Of a stretch of 64,000 nt of DNA, positions 23,729 to 35,202 are shown one piece after another. Made by a program: the position numbers and the translations under genes. Positions within the stretch are counted from its first letter, which is position 1; each line of letters begins with the position of its first letter. The DNA lies in assembly GCA_026075535.2 (NCBI GenBank), contig AP026546.1:3782001-3846000 (forward strand), read 5' to 3'. The notes beneath the pieces are model-generated. The model made no database searches. It saw nothing but the letters and a program-made list of their open reading frames with translations, and was not told the DNA's origin. The DNA comes from Tricholoma matsutake. Taxonomy: Eukaryota > Basidiomycota > Agaricomycetes > Agaricales > Tricholomataceae.

Positions 23729-25163
23729 CACACTTTGGACTTGCAAGACTCTCAGCAGGTTGTGATGGCTCATTTACACATTCCCTGTGACTGACGCCTC
23801 TCATAGATTACGGAACTACATGATTTCCTTTATGACCATTACATAGAGGATGAGGATGGAGAATTCTGATTTCAGCACAGCATGGATTTTCTACGTTGGT
23901 ATGCATGCAACAAATCCTCACCCTAGAGTGCCAAGATTAACTTGATATCTGCATAGGGCCTTGATGATACCAGGTTACCACAAATCCTGGTACATCAGCA
24001 TGTGCATCACTACAAGTCAGCAGTTAGTAGCCACTATCTCTGGAATTCCGATGGCCATCCGTGTCTGAGACCAGTACATATGTCATGTCCTGAAGCTTTC
24101 CAACACTAAGGCCTAAAAGGACTTCTCCAGCAATGGAGATCAACTTCTTATGCATCCATAAGGATTTTCATTTGAAATGTATAACACCATTATTAATGAA
24201 AGAAATCAAAAGAATTGCTCAGTTGGATGGTACAACAAGATTCTTTTGGACAGCAGCAGCACTTCTCCACAATCCGAATCCGATATGAAAGGCCCAGTAC
24301 ATGACATCCTCCACATCTTGCTCAACAGTACACATCCTTTCTCACTGGCATTCTAACAGATATTACCACCATGCACTTAATATCCCAGTGCTCATTGACA
24401 TCAGCTTCTGGCCAACTTCCAATATTAACGAGGCCATTGAAAGAAACCATGTTGGACTCCCTTCCTTGGTTGGCTTGAGACCAATGGAATTGAGAGATGT
24501 GCCCCAGGTTATGGAGTTGTTCAATCAGTATATGAACAGATTCAAAATGGTTCCTATTCTTAACTTAGCTGAAGCCGAGCATCAGTTTATGATGACCAGA
24601 CAAGCAACTGAGGATGTGGGCATCAAGAAAGTCACCTGGTCTTATGTTGTTGAGGTAAGATCACACAATACCTTTCTCTGTAGGCTTTGGGGCATAACAT
24701 TTCGCATTTGCAGAACCCAGAAACCAACAATGTCACTGATTTCTTTACTTTCTACTCTTTGCCCAACACGGTAATTGATAATGAAGAACACCTGATCCTC
24801 CTCTGTGCATACCTCTATTATTACACTACTGACATTGCATTCAAAACTGGTGCAGAAGAAGATGGTAGATTGGCTGAACACGTTGAAGCTCTAATCAGGG
24901 CAGCTATTGTCCTGGCCAACCAAATGGGATTCCATGTATTGAATGCCATGACATTGATGGATAATGTTCCTGCCTTCAAGACATTGAAGGTTTGTGAATT
25001 CTTCCATGCATCCCTAGCTCAGGGATTGATGATTAGATAGTTTTCACAGGGAACTGGTGTTTTGAATTACTACCTGGAAAATTGGCCAATGGCTCCACTG
25101 GCAGGCATGACTGGGGAAGGGAGTGTAAGCCCTGGCAGGGGCATTGGTATTGTCATGTTGTGA
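23729..25163 (+). pseudogene. N-myristoyltransferase, six introns kept, three in-frame TGA
   Basis: NMT transfers myristate from CoA to N-terminal glycines of proteins. Predicted exons end or run at 23729-23758, 23807-23898, 23957-24073, 24120-24296, 24360-24654, 24714-24989 and 25041-25163. All six intervals are GT-AG introns of 46-63 nt, and all junctions keep frame. Recognisable blocks are YDHYIEDEDGEF, GYHKSWYISM, MEINFLCIHK, GLRPMELRDVP, GTGVLNYYL, and the terminal GIVML, whose free carboxylate is catalytic in the family. The only frame-breaking changes are TGA at 23867-23869, 24066-24068 and 24286-24288; family alignment from memory puts Arg at the first two. The CoA-binding KKLRSKR segment is degenerate (KDFHLKC). 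The N-terminal exon is missing or unrecognised. The retained introns show this is not a retrocopy. Confidence 0.85.
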
Positions 25164-25691
25164 ATGGCCATGTTGTAAATGTCTATGGTCATGAATTTCT
25201 GTAGGCACTTCAGAAGCATTCAAATGCAAATCCTGTATGATCACGTACTGTGCATGCCTGAAGGCATAGTAGATACATAATTGAAGGCCAAAATTCGGTC
25301 CCAATCATCAATTGTCCTCATCACAGAGCTGGCAGTGGATAAAGTTGGCAAGGTTACTAGTGATTATCCACAATCAGTTCAAATGACCTCCAAAAACAAA
25401 GCCAAGAGAAGAGAGAACTCATGAGCATACTCCACCACATCCTGCAACACTGAATAAAACAACTCCTCATTCATCATTATGATTTTCCCCCAAAATATAC
25501 ACATCCAAATGCAAGAAAAGACCTGTATCGGTCATCTGGAAACAACTGATGTTTCAGTAGATTCCTATGTTGGGGTGGTGGGGAAATTTGCACTGTTTTT
25601 ACAGCTGCTTTTTGTTGAGTTTGCATCAGTTGGCAGCAGCAGCAGCGGTAGCTTACAGTGGTAGATAATGTATGGTTGCTCCTGTGATTCA

Positions 25692-25911
25692 TAGGGGTCT
25701 GCACAGGTTACGGGTATGGGTACATGTGGGTATGGGTACAGGTCGCAATAGTCCTACCTGTGAGCTACAAAACTCACTCAATTCTTGACTGTTTTGCTTG
25801 ATTTTTGGTGCGTTTTGTAGCTAAGACCAGCAGGTTTATGGGTAAAACCTGTCATGGGTATGGGTATGGGTACAGCACGAAATACCCGTGGGTTACCCAT
25901 GCAGATCCCTA
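25692..25911. mobile_element. 220-bp hAT-like MITE, perfect 8-bp duplication
   Basis: Its ends are TAGGGGTCTGCACAGGTTAC and the inverse of TAGGGATCTGCATGGGTAAC. GTGATTCA is present at 25684-25691 and at 25912-25919. The arms are rich in GGGTATGGGTA repeats. No coding capacity. Confidence 0.9.
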
Positions 25912-26514
25912 GTGATTCACTTGTTCACCATGACATAGGTAAGCTACACTGTATCGAATGATACGACCTATTGAACACATACACTGTGTCGAGTGATATG
26001 GGTTTGGTGGACGCTGTCACACCACTAAGTTCACAGTGTGTATGGCACATCCTTCGGGTGCTGTTTTGGGCAGGCAAACACTTTGATTTACAGCCTATGA
26101 AGTAGCAATATATCAGTGTATTCTGTATAGTGGGAGGCAGCAAAGTTGGAGGGGGAGATGGAAGTGTGGTTGATGATGCTACTGTTGGTGTTGAAGATGG
26201 CGATGGTGTCCGATCAACCCAGCAGAAAAAGTGTTGGTGAGAAACTGATCCATGCCCAAACTCACCTTCAGGCCACGAGGTGCAAAGGACATAGCGACGA
26301 CAGAGGTTTTCATTGGCATTTGTCGTGGTAATGGCTGGGGTGAACCCATTTGCAATAGGAACACTTCAATGGGTCACTCATCGTGAGGTATCTGATATGA
26401 TATGGCAATTTGGCCAATGGCGGGCAAGGACGCGACTCACCGCTGACCGCTATAGGACGAAGTGTCTCAGGAGGAAGACCCAAGGTGGCTGTACCAAACT
26501 CAACCAAACAGCCA

Positions 26515-26570
26515 GACAACCAAACAGTCGGACAGTCGGACAGTCGGACAGCCGGACAGTCGATTCTAAG
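26515..26570. repeat. short tandem repeat ACAGTCGG
   Basis: Five to six consecutive copies of an 8-bp ACAGTCGG-type unit lie about 330 bp upstream of the ZZ gene start. Confidence 0.7.
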
Positions 26571-26680
26571 ATACAGAGGAGTTAGACGGCCCTGGGCATC
26601 GTAAGAGGGGCAAAAAGCTGCAAAGAGGTGATGGTAGTGCCTCAAACATGTGCGCGCTGCGTGGGCCAAGAGGGGCCAAG

Positions 26681-26690
26681 TATAAGAAAT
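26681..26690 (+). promoter_or_regulatory. possible TATA element of ZZ gene
   Basis: TATAAGAAAT lies about 205 bp before the chosen ATG at 26896. It is the best TATA-like match in the upstream region. There is no experimental support. Confidence 0.3.
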
Positions 26691-26895
26691 AAGGGACACC
26701 AGTATGTAATGACAAAGCCTGAGCCAGGTCCACCTCGCCCGTAAGAGGACGTTGCTACTCAGCTGATGTCTCTAAGGCACGAGAGCAGCTGACAGCTCGG
26801 AAATTCTTCCTGTACAGCCTCCATCCACAGCTCGTCTGTGTTTTGAACAAAAGGTCTGCTTGCATGCATTTTCATCATTCTCCGCATTATTGGCG

Positions 26896-28084
26896 ATGGA
26901 TAACACAGAACAAGAACTCTTCACCGATCTTTTCAAATGCAATTCTTGCACGCACGCCATCACGCCTGCCGATCCACGTATCCAATGTCTGATCTGTCGT
27001 AATTATGACCTCTGCACGAACTGTGCCATTGGCGAGCGATTTACAGGCAGGCATCTAGCATCTCATCAGACCCAGGTGTACAAGGAAAGCGGATGCATCG
27101 ACGGACATCCACCCGTACTTTCTAGAAACATGATTATGTACCCTCCGTCTTCTCCAACTTCAACTCGACATCCATCCGGTCACGATCCTCACCAGACTAA
27201 CACTCCACAACCAAGTGTAGCCTATCCGGCTAACAGTGATGGTCCTCCTCCCCTCCCTGCCCGCCCTAGACCTGACGTTAGAGCAAGCAACAATCCTCCG
27301 GTCTCCGGATATCAGTGGCAGCCATTTTTCCTAGATATGGGCCCCACCCCAACCTTCGTGACACTGTCTAACGATATTTTCACATACCTTGATTCTTCCA
27401 ACTCAGGATTCCTTACCCCCGAAACATACTCTCGTTTCCTCGATGACCAAGGCTACCTGCCTAATGAGAACATTTGTGCGTCCTAGCGTTGTTCCATTTT
27501 CTCTCCTTCCTCTCCCACTAATTCTTTTAACTGCAGGGAAATCCAGTTTGCAAGCCACATTTAACGCTTCGAAAGAAACGATGGCCGATAAAGCGCTTAA
27601 GAACGCATACGACCTGTTCTCCATTGATCATGTTCTCCAACCACGCGCACATGCCCCTCACGTCGACACTACAGGACTCACCCAACAATTCCAACGTGTG
27701 CTTGGTTCAGCCTTTAACCCATCTCTACTCCAATCTTCCATGAGTACCGCAGGCCCAATGCCGCTCTTGACCAGAAAGGGATTCCTTGATATCACCACCA
27801 TTGAACTACTTGCAGATCCTTCAAAGCACTGGGGGAACATGAGTCGCATGCTAAGGAAGTATAATATGCCACGGTATAGGACCTGGGGAGATTTGCCGCG
27901 AAGCGTCGTACCAGAACTCCCCCATCCGATGATGCTGGAGAGAGTGGCGGCCGTGACGAACGTGGCAACACAAAAGGGGCAGAGGGAATTGGAAGCGGCA
28001 CGGGTGGAATCAATGTTGAAAGCCAGAGGACAACAGAATGCATTGGATTTGATCGATGGCGGGAGATACTATTATTATCGGTAA
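26896..28084 (+). CDS. ZZ-type zinc finger protein, intact, one intron
   Basis: Two exons (26896-27475 and 27537-28084) flank a 61-nt intron with GTGCGT donor and CTGCAG acceptor; the product is 375 residues. The ATG at 26896 has G at -3 and starts MDNTEQELF; an ATG 12 codons upstream has a poor context. Residues 15-57 form a ZZ finger (C15, C18, C31, C34, C40, C43, H53, H57). A Pro/Ser-rich linker follows (about 80-145), then a conserved region around FTYLDSSNSGFLTPETYSRF that continues across the splice site (ENIWKSSL) to a globular C-terminus ending in a Tyr run. ZZ fingers bind peptides or modified histone tails in other proteins; the C-terminal domain is, from memory, an uncharacterised fungal family, perhaps DUF7514. 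There are no stops or shifts, and CpG-containing codons are frequent, unlike neighbouring elements. This is the best candidate for a functioning host gene here. Confidence 0.88.
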
Positions 28085-28172
28085 TTTACGATCTCCTTTT
28101 GGGGTTCCAAATGTGTACTCTTCGGATTTTGTACTCACCACTGGTGTTCGGGGAAGCAGGCAAGGCTAATTA

Positions 28173-28585
28173 TGGAGCTGGACATCTAGTCACCACTACT
28201 TTTGTACAAACAATATTGTGCCTGTGAAATTTTGTCTTTTTCTTATCCCTCTAGTCAAAGTGTTCCTTTTGATGAGAGCTATCCATTGGCTAGAGCAATT
28301 GATCTATTTCTCAAAATTGATGGAGTTATAAATGTTGGTCATATGGAATTGGCTATGTTTGACAGATTCTTCCAAATATAGAAGTTTTGCCATGCAATGT
28401 GACTTGTCTCTTGACAGAGTCTTGGTAAAGAAATGCCATAAAAGGGTACAAATGAAATTTGATCTTCATTTGGATGCTTTTCTGATGCCAAACACTGCCT
28501 GGATCAGGGTAAAAATTGGCATGTAACTTTCCAGACCCAATTTGGCCACTGTCCAAAAGTAGTGGTGACTAGATGTCCTGCTCCA
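28173..28585. mobile_element. 413-bp Tc1/mariner-like MITE
   Basis: Inverted ends of about 33 bp (TGGAGCTGGACATCTAGTCA and the inverse of TGGAGCAGGACATCTAGTCA) are flanked by TA at 28171-28172 and 28586-28587. It begins 88 bp after the ZZ gene stop codon, so it may lie in or next to that gene's 3' UTR. No coding frame of note. Confidence 0.7.
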
Positions 28586-28697
28586 TAGCCAACAGTTAAT
28601 TACCCTAGGTTAATTAGCGTGAATTTCATCTTGGCCCAAAATGCCATTAATTAGGGTAAATTAGCTCAGATCAGTAATTCAAATAATTCCCTAAAAT

Positions 28698-29042
28698 TAG
28701 TGATGTGCAGGGGGGCCCAGCTTGGTCACAGGCCTGTCACAAGCCCTAGAAAGTGAAAACATGGTGGTGGCAACTCCTGCTAGACACAAAAAGTAAAACC
28801 ATATTTAGGCTTGTTTATTGATGCTGATGATGAATCCGGAAGACAATCTTAAAAATACCAAACATGGAAATTTTAAATCATTATTTCTCAATATTTGGTT
28901 TTGGATTTGGACTCAGCTGATCAGCCTGATTCATAATTTGTCACATTTTGGACCAGCCAGTGACCATGGCTGCATCACAGCAGTTGGGCTTTTGCAGGCC
29001 TTGTCATGGGCTTTGTCACAGGCCAGGCCCTGCACATCACTA
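28698..29042. mobile_element. 345-bp hAT-like MITE, TAGTGATGTGCAGG ends
   Basis: The ends are TAGTGATGTGCAGGG and its inverse. The flanking 8-mers CCTAAAAT (28690-28697) and CCTAACAT (29043-29050) match 7/8. The interior has repeated GGCCTGTCACAAGCC-like subterminal motifs. The end sequence is related to that of the 14.8-kb hAT element at 38956 and of the element at 58680. Confidence 0.8.
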
Positions 29043-29468
29043 CCTAACATCCAAGGGCAACTCAGGCATTCGTCTTTTCAGTGTCCTCACAGTCCTTCAA
29101 AACTGTGCATTTACAAGGATGATTGCTCAGAAAATCCCCTCCGCTTTTATCTGCTTGCATTGCCCATGTCCTTACAAATTTCTCTTGAAACACCTCGATG
29201 TAACTAACTTCAATCATTTTAGTCCAGTCCCAGACTGGGTTGATGATTCCGGAGAAGAGGCAGCCACTAATTGAGAGCATGAAGTTAAGTTGGGCTCACG
29301 AGTAAATGGACTGGTTCTCCCTGAGCATGGTCCTGGTGTTGTTGCACTTGTGAATGTCCTTGAGAAATTCATACAGAATTGTCTGGATTTGGTAATCCCA
29401 ACCTTATGGCTTACAAATGTAACAAAGGCAGTGGAAACAGCAATAACAGCTGCTGGGCTACAGGTATA
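29043..29468 (+). pseudogene. unrecognised ORF region, left piece
   Basis: Short plus-strand frames include ICLHCPCPYKFLLKH (finger-like), PDWVDDSGEEAATN and a helical segment GVVALVNVLEKFIQNCLDL. The sequence is interrupted by a gypsy element at 29469 and resumes at 35203. I do not recognise a family; a C2H2-bearing transposon protein is possible. Confidence 0.3.
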
Positions 29469-29769
29469 TGTAATAAAAGCACTCTCATGCCTTGATCACT
29501 TAGCGGGAAGGGGTCAACATAAATTGGAACTTGGTATGAATTTAAGGGAGAATGAATACTATCTAAGACATGGCTCGTGAAATCAACATTTGAACATGTG
29601 ATCATGTCATTAGTAATAAGCCAGAAAGGGAAGGTAACACGTGTCAGGGAAATGGTGAGGTAGTAAGGTAGTAAGGTAGTAAGATAATGTAGGGAATTAT
29701 CTTACACTCGCATATGTCCTCTTGAAGAAAACATTGGGGTTCCCGAAGAATGAGTCTCCCTATGCACGT

Positions 29770-31512
29770 TTATGGGTTGTTTGTTTCATATGATGTGAGG
29801 GCCTCTGTTTCGAGTAGTTCCGAGCATGGTAACCAGAGGTCATGTTCGGGGCCATAACCAGTCCAGCATACAAGGAATTGGTGTCCTTGTCCTCGTGGAC
29901 AGCGGTCAAGGATTTTATCAATGAAATATTCCGTCGTGCCATCTGCTATTACGAGAGGTTTTGGTGGTATGTGAGCACGGGCTGGGAAGAGGGTGTCATC
30001 GTTTGGGATGTGGGTTTGCAATTGCGTGACATGGAATGTAGGGTGTGCTTTAGAAGTTAGGGGTAGTTTCAATTTGTAGGAGGAGGATTCTGGGAAGCTT
30101 TGCAGTATTTCATATGGCCCATCGAATCTGGGCATGAATTTGGCTACCCATCCGTCCTTGGCTCACATGTAATCTCTTCGTCGATGTGCTGTTGCCAGCA
30201 TGACCTTGTCTCCTAATTGATATGCGGGTTCCGGCAAGCGGTCCTTGTTTGCAAAATGTGCCTGGTGAAGTTTCGCAGCTAGGAGATTGTCTCTTGCCAC
30301 ATTTGTCTCCTCTTCCATGGACTCAACGAACACATGTGCATCAGCTTCTTCGCATGTGACTTGTTCAACTTCTCCTGGGGTTGAGGTGGTGATGATTGGT
30401 GGTAATAGACATGGGGAGTGTCCCATTTTGAGGATGAATGGAGATGTTCCTGTGGATGCATTCAGTGTGTTCATGATGTCGAATCTCACTTTGGGTAGTG
30501 CCTTTGCCCATCCCTTCTGATTACACTCAACATGGAATTGTAGGCATTGAACAATGGTCTTGTTAGACTGTTCTGAAGATCTGTCTGTTTGCGGGTGGTA
30601 AGCTGTTGATAGTCTGTGGTTGATACTGGTGAGTTTCATCAAGGCTCTCCAAAATTTGGAAACAAAGAGTTTATCGCGGTCACTGATGATCTCCAATGGG
30701 CATCCATTTTTACAGTACCACTTGTCAAAAAACAGGAATGCGAAGTCTTCGGCTGAAATATCTGCAGTGCAGGGCACAATCTGTACATCTGTGCCCAGGC
30801 GGTCTGTCATTGTCACAATCGTGTCAAAACCCTCATCTCTTGGTAACGGGCCAATGAAGTCTATGGCAACTGAGTCAAACCATTTGTCGGGCATGGGTAA
30901 GGGATGGAGTGGTATGGCAACCTTTGATGTTGAGGACTTGTTGTGCTGACATTCCATGCAGCCAGCAACGTACCCTCGAGCCAGATCTCCCCTCATGTTT
31001 GGCCAGTAGAAATCATGATGTAGGCCCATGTATGATTTTTCTGTTCCGAAATGACTGAGGTTATCATGTGCAAGTCGGAAGAGTTGCTCTTGGAGGTCCT
31101 TGTATTTTGGAATCACAAGTCTATCTCCGATGAAAAGTAGTCCATGCTTGAGAGAGATGTGGAGTTTTGCATCTAGCATTCCTCGTTTCAAATCTCCCAG
31201 TATTCCTAGGCACCATGGATCCACGCGATACCCATTTTTAATCCACATGATCAGTTTCAGGTCAGACTGAATCGAGAATACTGCTGAAACAGTGATGGGA
31301 GGGGAGGATTCATCAACTGAGTCAGGGAGTCTGGATAACGCGTCCACTACGGTGTTCTTTTCTCCATTGATGTACATTATGGTGTATTCATATTGCGAGA
31401 GATACTCCATCCAATGCGCTTGCCATTGGGACAGGTCTCGCTGGTAGTCGAAATTCTGTAGTGTTTTGTGATCTGTGTGGATGTGAATGTGCAAGCCTAG
31501 TAAATCTACTCA
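29770..31512 (-). pseudogene. gypsy A RNase H end, integrase and chromodomain
   Basis: The frame 31494-30163 contains the RNase H tail (IHTDHKTLQNFDYQRDLSQW), the integrase zinc site (H..H then CMECQHNK) and the DDE core: Asp in AIDFIGPLP, Asp in IISDRDKLF, Glu in YHPQTDRSSEQSNK. A TGA at 30163-30165 interrupts the frame. It then continues with PRFDGPYEILQSF and a chromodomain-like YFIDKILDRCPRGQGHQFLV, which targets integration to chromatin marks in relatives. TGA at 31510-31512 replaces an Arg expected after LKKW. Confidence 0.85.
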
Positions 31513-31519
31513 CCATTTC

Positions 31520-32760
31520 TTCAATGCTCTCATGATCGATAACATCTCTTGTTCATGGACTGGGTAGTTGCGTTCAGTGCTATTCATTTGACGGCTTTCA
31601 AAGGCCACAGGTCAAGAGGATTCCCATGATTTGCCAAAGGAGAGTACGGCTCTGGTTCTCCTCTTGCTGGCATCGCACGTCACAAAAATTTTGTTATCGC
31701 CGGGGTTCTCGTGATCAACAGTCATTAAGCAGTCCCTGCTGATGACCAGTCGCTTAATGTTATTGAAGGCAGCATGGTGTTTGCAAGTCCAAGTTGGGAA
31801 ACTAGTGTTGCACTCCTTGCGAGTGAGTGGTGTGAGGATTGTGGTGTATTCTGCGAGTGTCGGGAGAAAGGAAGCAATGTAGCATATGAGACCTAAAAAT
31901 TGTCAAACATGCTTCGCAGATTTAGGTGCCGGCCAGTTGAGAATACGTTGATTGATCTGCTTCGATCCCTCGAGCAGAGATGTGATGCCCAAGGAAATCC
32001 ACCTCTGTTGCAAACAGCGTAGACTTTTTCAGAGCGCAGTACAGGTGAGCTTTTCTAAGAGCCTCGAGTACCAGTGCCACATTTGTTTTGTGCTCCTCCA
32101 GTGATGTGTTGCTGGAGAGTTCTGCATGCCCATAGGCATTATAACCCACTCCCATAGTCTGAATGGAGTAAGTGTCGTGGTGTACTTGATGCCATCAGGG
32201 TGCATGAGTGTCTGGAAAAATGAGTTCATCATATCAATTTTACCCCAGATTTTCCCTTTGGCACAGTCTGCCAAGATATCATCGATTCGGGGAAGCAGGT
32301 AGTTGTCAGGAACAGTGAGTCAGTTAAGATGATGATAGTTGTTCACCCAACGAGGGAGAACTGTGGGGTCTGTTTTTGGTATTATGAACAAAGGAGATGC
32401 ATATGGCGACGAAGATGGCCTGATCCTTCCCGCTGCCATGTGTTGATCAATCAGCGTCTTCCAGCCCATTCGATATTTTTGTGGACATCCATACGCATGT
32501 GAGACAGAGACAGGTGCTCTGGGGAGAAGTTGGATGTGGTGGTATACATCATGTGGCAGGTCTTTCACATGTGGGATGTCGGAAGGGAAACGATCCACAA
32601 AGGACTCTTTCATTTGTGTGTCCAGTTTGCGCAGTGTTGCTTTGCCAGCAAGTTGGGCAATTTGGGTCTTGATGGTTGCTACGATGTCAGGCGGTCCGGT
32701 TGTGAAAGGTCTCATATCAAATCGTTGTTTGTTTTCACCGAAAAAGGCCATCAGTTCCAT
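31520..32760 (-). pseudogene. gypsy A reverse transcriptase/RNase H, catalytic box deleted
   Basis: The N-terminal RT has PYASPLFIIPKTD; a TGA at 32320-32322 and KGKIWGKIDMMNSFF follow. Around 32100-32130 the sequence jumps from NSPATH straight to SLEEHK, so about 25 residues that should hold the YxDD catalytic box are absent. Downstream come the thumb and connection (FLGHHISARGIEAD) and RNase H (FVTCDASKRRTRAVLSFG), with TGA at 31903-31905 and 31612-31614 and a frameshift near 31950. Confidence 0.85.
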
Positions 32761-32769
32761 GTGGATGAG

Positions 32770-34581
32770 GACCCGTGTTTTTCTGGCTCTTCTTTGCCCA
32801 GCTTTAATTTGCTGCGCTTCAAGCTTACAGTGTTGGTGCAGTGATTTTTGCGTGTTGTGGCGATGTAGTTTTGGGTCGGGGGGATTTAATAAATCATACC
32901 CTCATTCTTTCGCTACTATAGTACAAAGTTCAGCATCCACAACAATTTTATTTCTCATGAGAAAATTGAGGCCGAGTATTAAGTCTGTGTGAAGTTGCAG
33001 GCAAATGATTGCATTGATAATACAGGAGTGCCAGATGGCATCCACAGACTGAATTGATAATCTACAATAATGAGTCAAAACAAGAGGAGTCAATGCATTC
33101 TTGGAATTTGTGAAAGCTCCAGAAACTGAGAGAGGCTTGAATAGAGGTTTTGGCGTGAGGCATAGAATTTCGGCGAGCTTGCTAGAAATCAAGACTGGAG
33201 CAGATCCATGATCAATCAGTGCCTCGACAGGAGTAGGAGCACAAGTATCAGGGGCATCGATACAACAAGTCCAGCGAAAGTGTTGAGGAAGGGTAAAAGG
33301 TGAGTTCACATACTCATCTACCTCATTCACATCAACGAAGTCATCTGAATCTCTGTTGCTTTTGCTGTCTTCAAACACTGCGTTGGCTTTGAAGATGGCG
33401 GTGACAGTGGCAGTTGTGGTTTGAGACATGGCTTGTATCTTGTCATATGCAGTCTTCGCCCTGGCTGCAATTGCAGCAGTTACTTTCTTGCAGTCTTCGA
33501 GGCTGGGGTGGGGGTTGGTGCAGTTTCGGCTGAGATGTCCCGCATAGAAAACATGGCATTTGTAGCATCCAAGGTGCTGCCTCAGGAGTGTCTTCTCATT
33601 GTCGGTGAGTGGTTTGAGGGGGGTGGTGTAGGCAACAGTGGAAGTAGTCAGAGTGCTGTCAATGTTAGGCACAGAAGAATCATGCAATATGTTACTCGCT
33701 TTGGCCGCACGTGAGACCCAAGCTGTGCAACTAGCCTGGAGATCTTGATCTAACAGTAGCAACCTCTCCAGCCATTCCTCGAAATCTGTGATAGCATCAA
33801 GTGTGCCTTTGGTTGCACCAGGCGCTGTACCGTTGTTGGCCTTGTAGAGGTGTTTCATGCCATCTGAGAGTCAAGGAATGAGATGAAGATGGAACCGGTC
33901 GTTAGGAATGTGATATGCCGATTGGGCGGTGCCCAGTTTGTCATTGGCATTGCAGACGTTGTTGACCCACATTAGAAAGTCGGTGCTTCCTTGTGCCATG
34001 ATTTGGTCCTGGACAAGCTCGTCTTCCCAGGAATGGGGCAGAAATTTCTTTTTGAGGGCGACAAGGAAATCGGAGAATGAAAGGGCGACGAGGTGAGCTT
34101 CCTCTGCATGGATCCATGATTGCACAGCTGTTGATTCAAAGTTATAGATGATTTTTCCGACTCGTTCATCAGCCACTACGTCCTTCACAGAGAAGTAGCA
34201 CCGGCATGCTGTATCAAACTGGTGGACCACTTTGACGGTCAGATGACCAGCAGTGAGAAGTGGGGTTGAGGAAGGTGATGCTTGCTTCACTTCCGCTGCT
34301 GCATATACAGGGGTGTTGCCTGGTGTCATTCTGGGTCTCGTGGGGGGGGTATCTATTTCAGAGTTGGATGATGGAGTGCATCGGTGCAAGACTGGTGTGA
34401 CTGGGGTTCTGGGAACAAGTTGGGTTATCGGTGCAGGTGTTGAAACAGGGGAGGGAGATAATGAGGAGAGCGGGGACAATGGGTGGGTGGTATGTGCTCT
34501 GCTCCTGGTGGTGAGCAGCACAGTTATGGATGGCAGTCGAGACAGATTGAGTCGTAGCATCTGAATGAAAGATTGAGTCAT
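32770..34581 (-). pseudogene. gypsy A gag and protease
   Basis: From 34581 an N-terminal Ser/Pro-rich part leads into a capsid-like helical region. A TGA at 33871-33873 is followed in frame by a zinc knuckle CYKCHVFYAGHLSRNC and a protease-like ALIDHGSAPVLISSKL (the family motif is D-S/T-G). Another TGA at 32902-32904 separates this from the RT part, again in frame. Both TGA positions would read Arg if CGA. Confidence 0.8.
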
Positions 34582-35202
34582 AGCGGGGGCAGTGACTGTT
34601 AAAATCTGTTCTTGGGCTTATATCTATACGCTCGAGGAATAAGTTGGGGATTGGGGAAAAATATAATGCCCGCTGGGGACCGGGGTTGGCAATTACAGCA
34701 CGGGTGATAGTGGGTGAGAGGTGGTGTTACGCTGGGGATTAAGTGGATGATAATGTTGACAGGATTCGATGCCCTTCTGGTCATTCTGATGCAAATGCTT
34801 CTTCCCGCTCAGAAAGGGTAGATTACGGCTCTGTTTTAGAAAGGTGTTGTCCACTGTGGTGTTGATTGGTGTCGCGAGTTGTGGGGTTTTTATCCTTCTG
34901 AATTTTTGTGTTAGGCGCTTTGGGGAAAGGTTTCACTGAGTTCGAATTTAAAAAAAAAGTGTAATAAAAGCACTCTCGTGCCTTGATCACTTAATGGGAA
35001 GGGGTCAATGTAAATTGGAACTTGGTATGAATTTAAGGGAGTATGAATACTATCTAAGACATGGCTCGTGAAATCAACATTCAAACATGTGATTGTGTCA
35101 TTAGTAATAAGCCAGAAAGGGAAGGTAACATGTGTTGGGAAAATGGTGAGGTAGTAAGGTAGTAAGGTAGTAAGATAATGTAGGGAATTATCTTACAGTA
35201 TA

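Larger units (their letters stand above)
29469..35197 (-). mobile_element. complete Ty3/gypsy element, 238-bp LTRs, GTATA duplication
   Basis: LTRs at 29469-29706 and 34960-35197 are both 238 bp, start TGTAATAAAAGC and end ATTATCTTACA. GTATA flanks both sides (29464-29468, 35198-35202). The LTRs differ by about a dozen bases, nearly all transitions. A 9-bp GGTAGTAAG motif repeats near one LTR end. Gag, protease, RT, RNase H, integrase and a chromodomain-like end lie in order on the minus strand, so this is a chromovirus-like element of 5.7 kb. It is dead, because it has several TGA codons, frameshifts and a deletion in RT. Confidence 0.92.

Noticed and set aside
26179..26699. Minus-strand gene divergent from the ZZ gene
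   Set aside because: The short frames contain tandem-repeat-derived sequence and no recognisable domain or convincing splice structure.
366..34581. UGA recoded as arginine in this genome
   Set aside because: The intact ZZ gene uses a normal reading frame with TAA stop, and C-to-T change at CpG in repeats explains the pattern more simply. It is listed only as an alternative to test.
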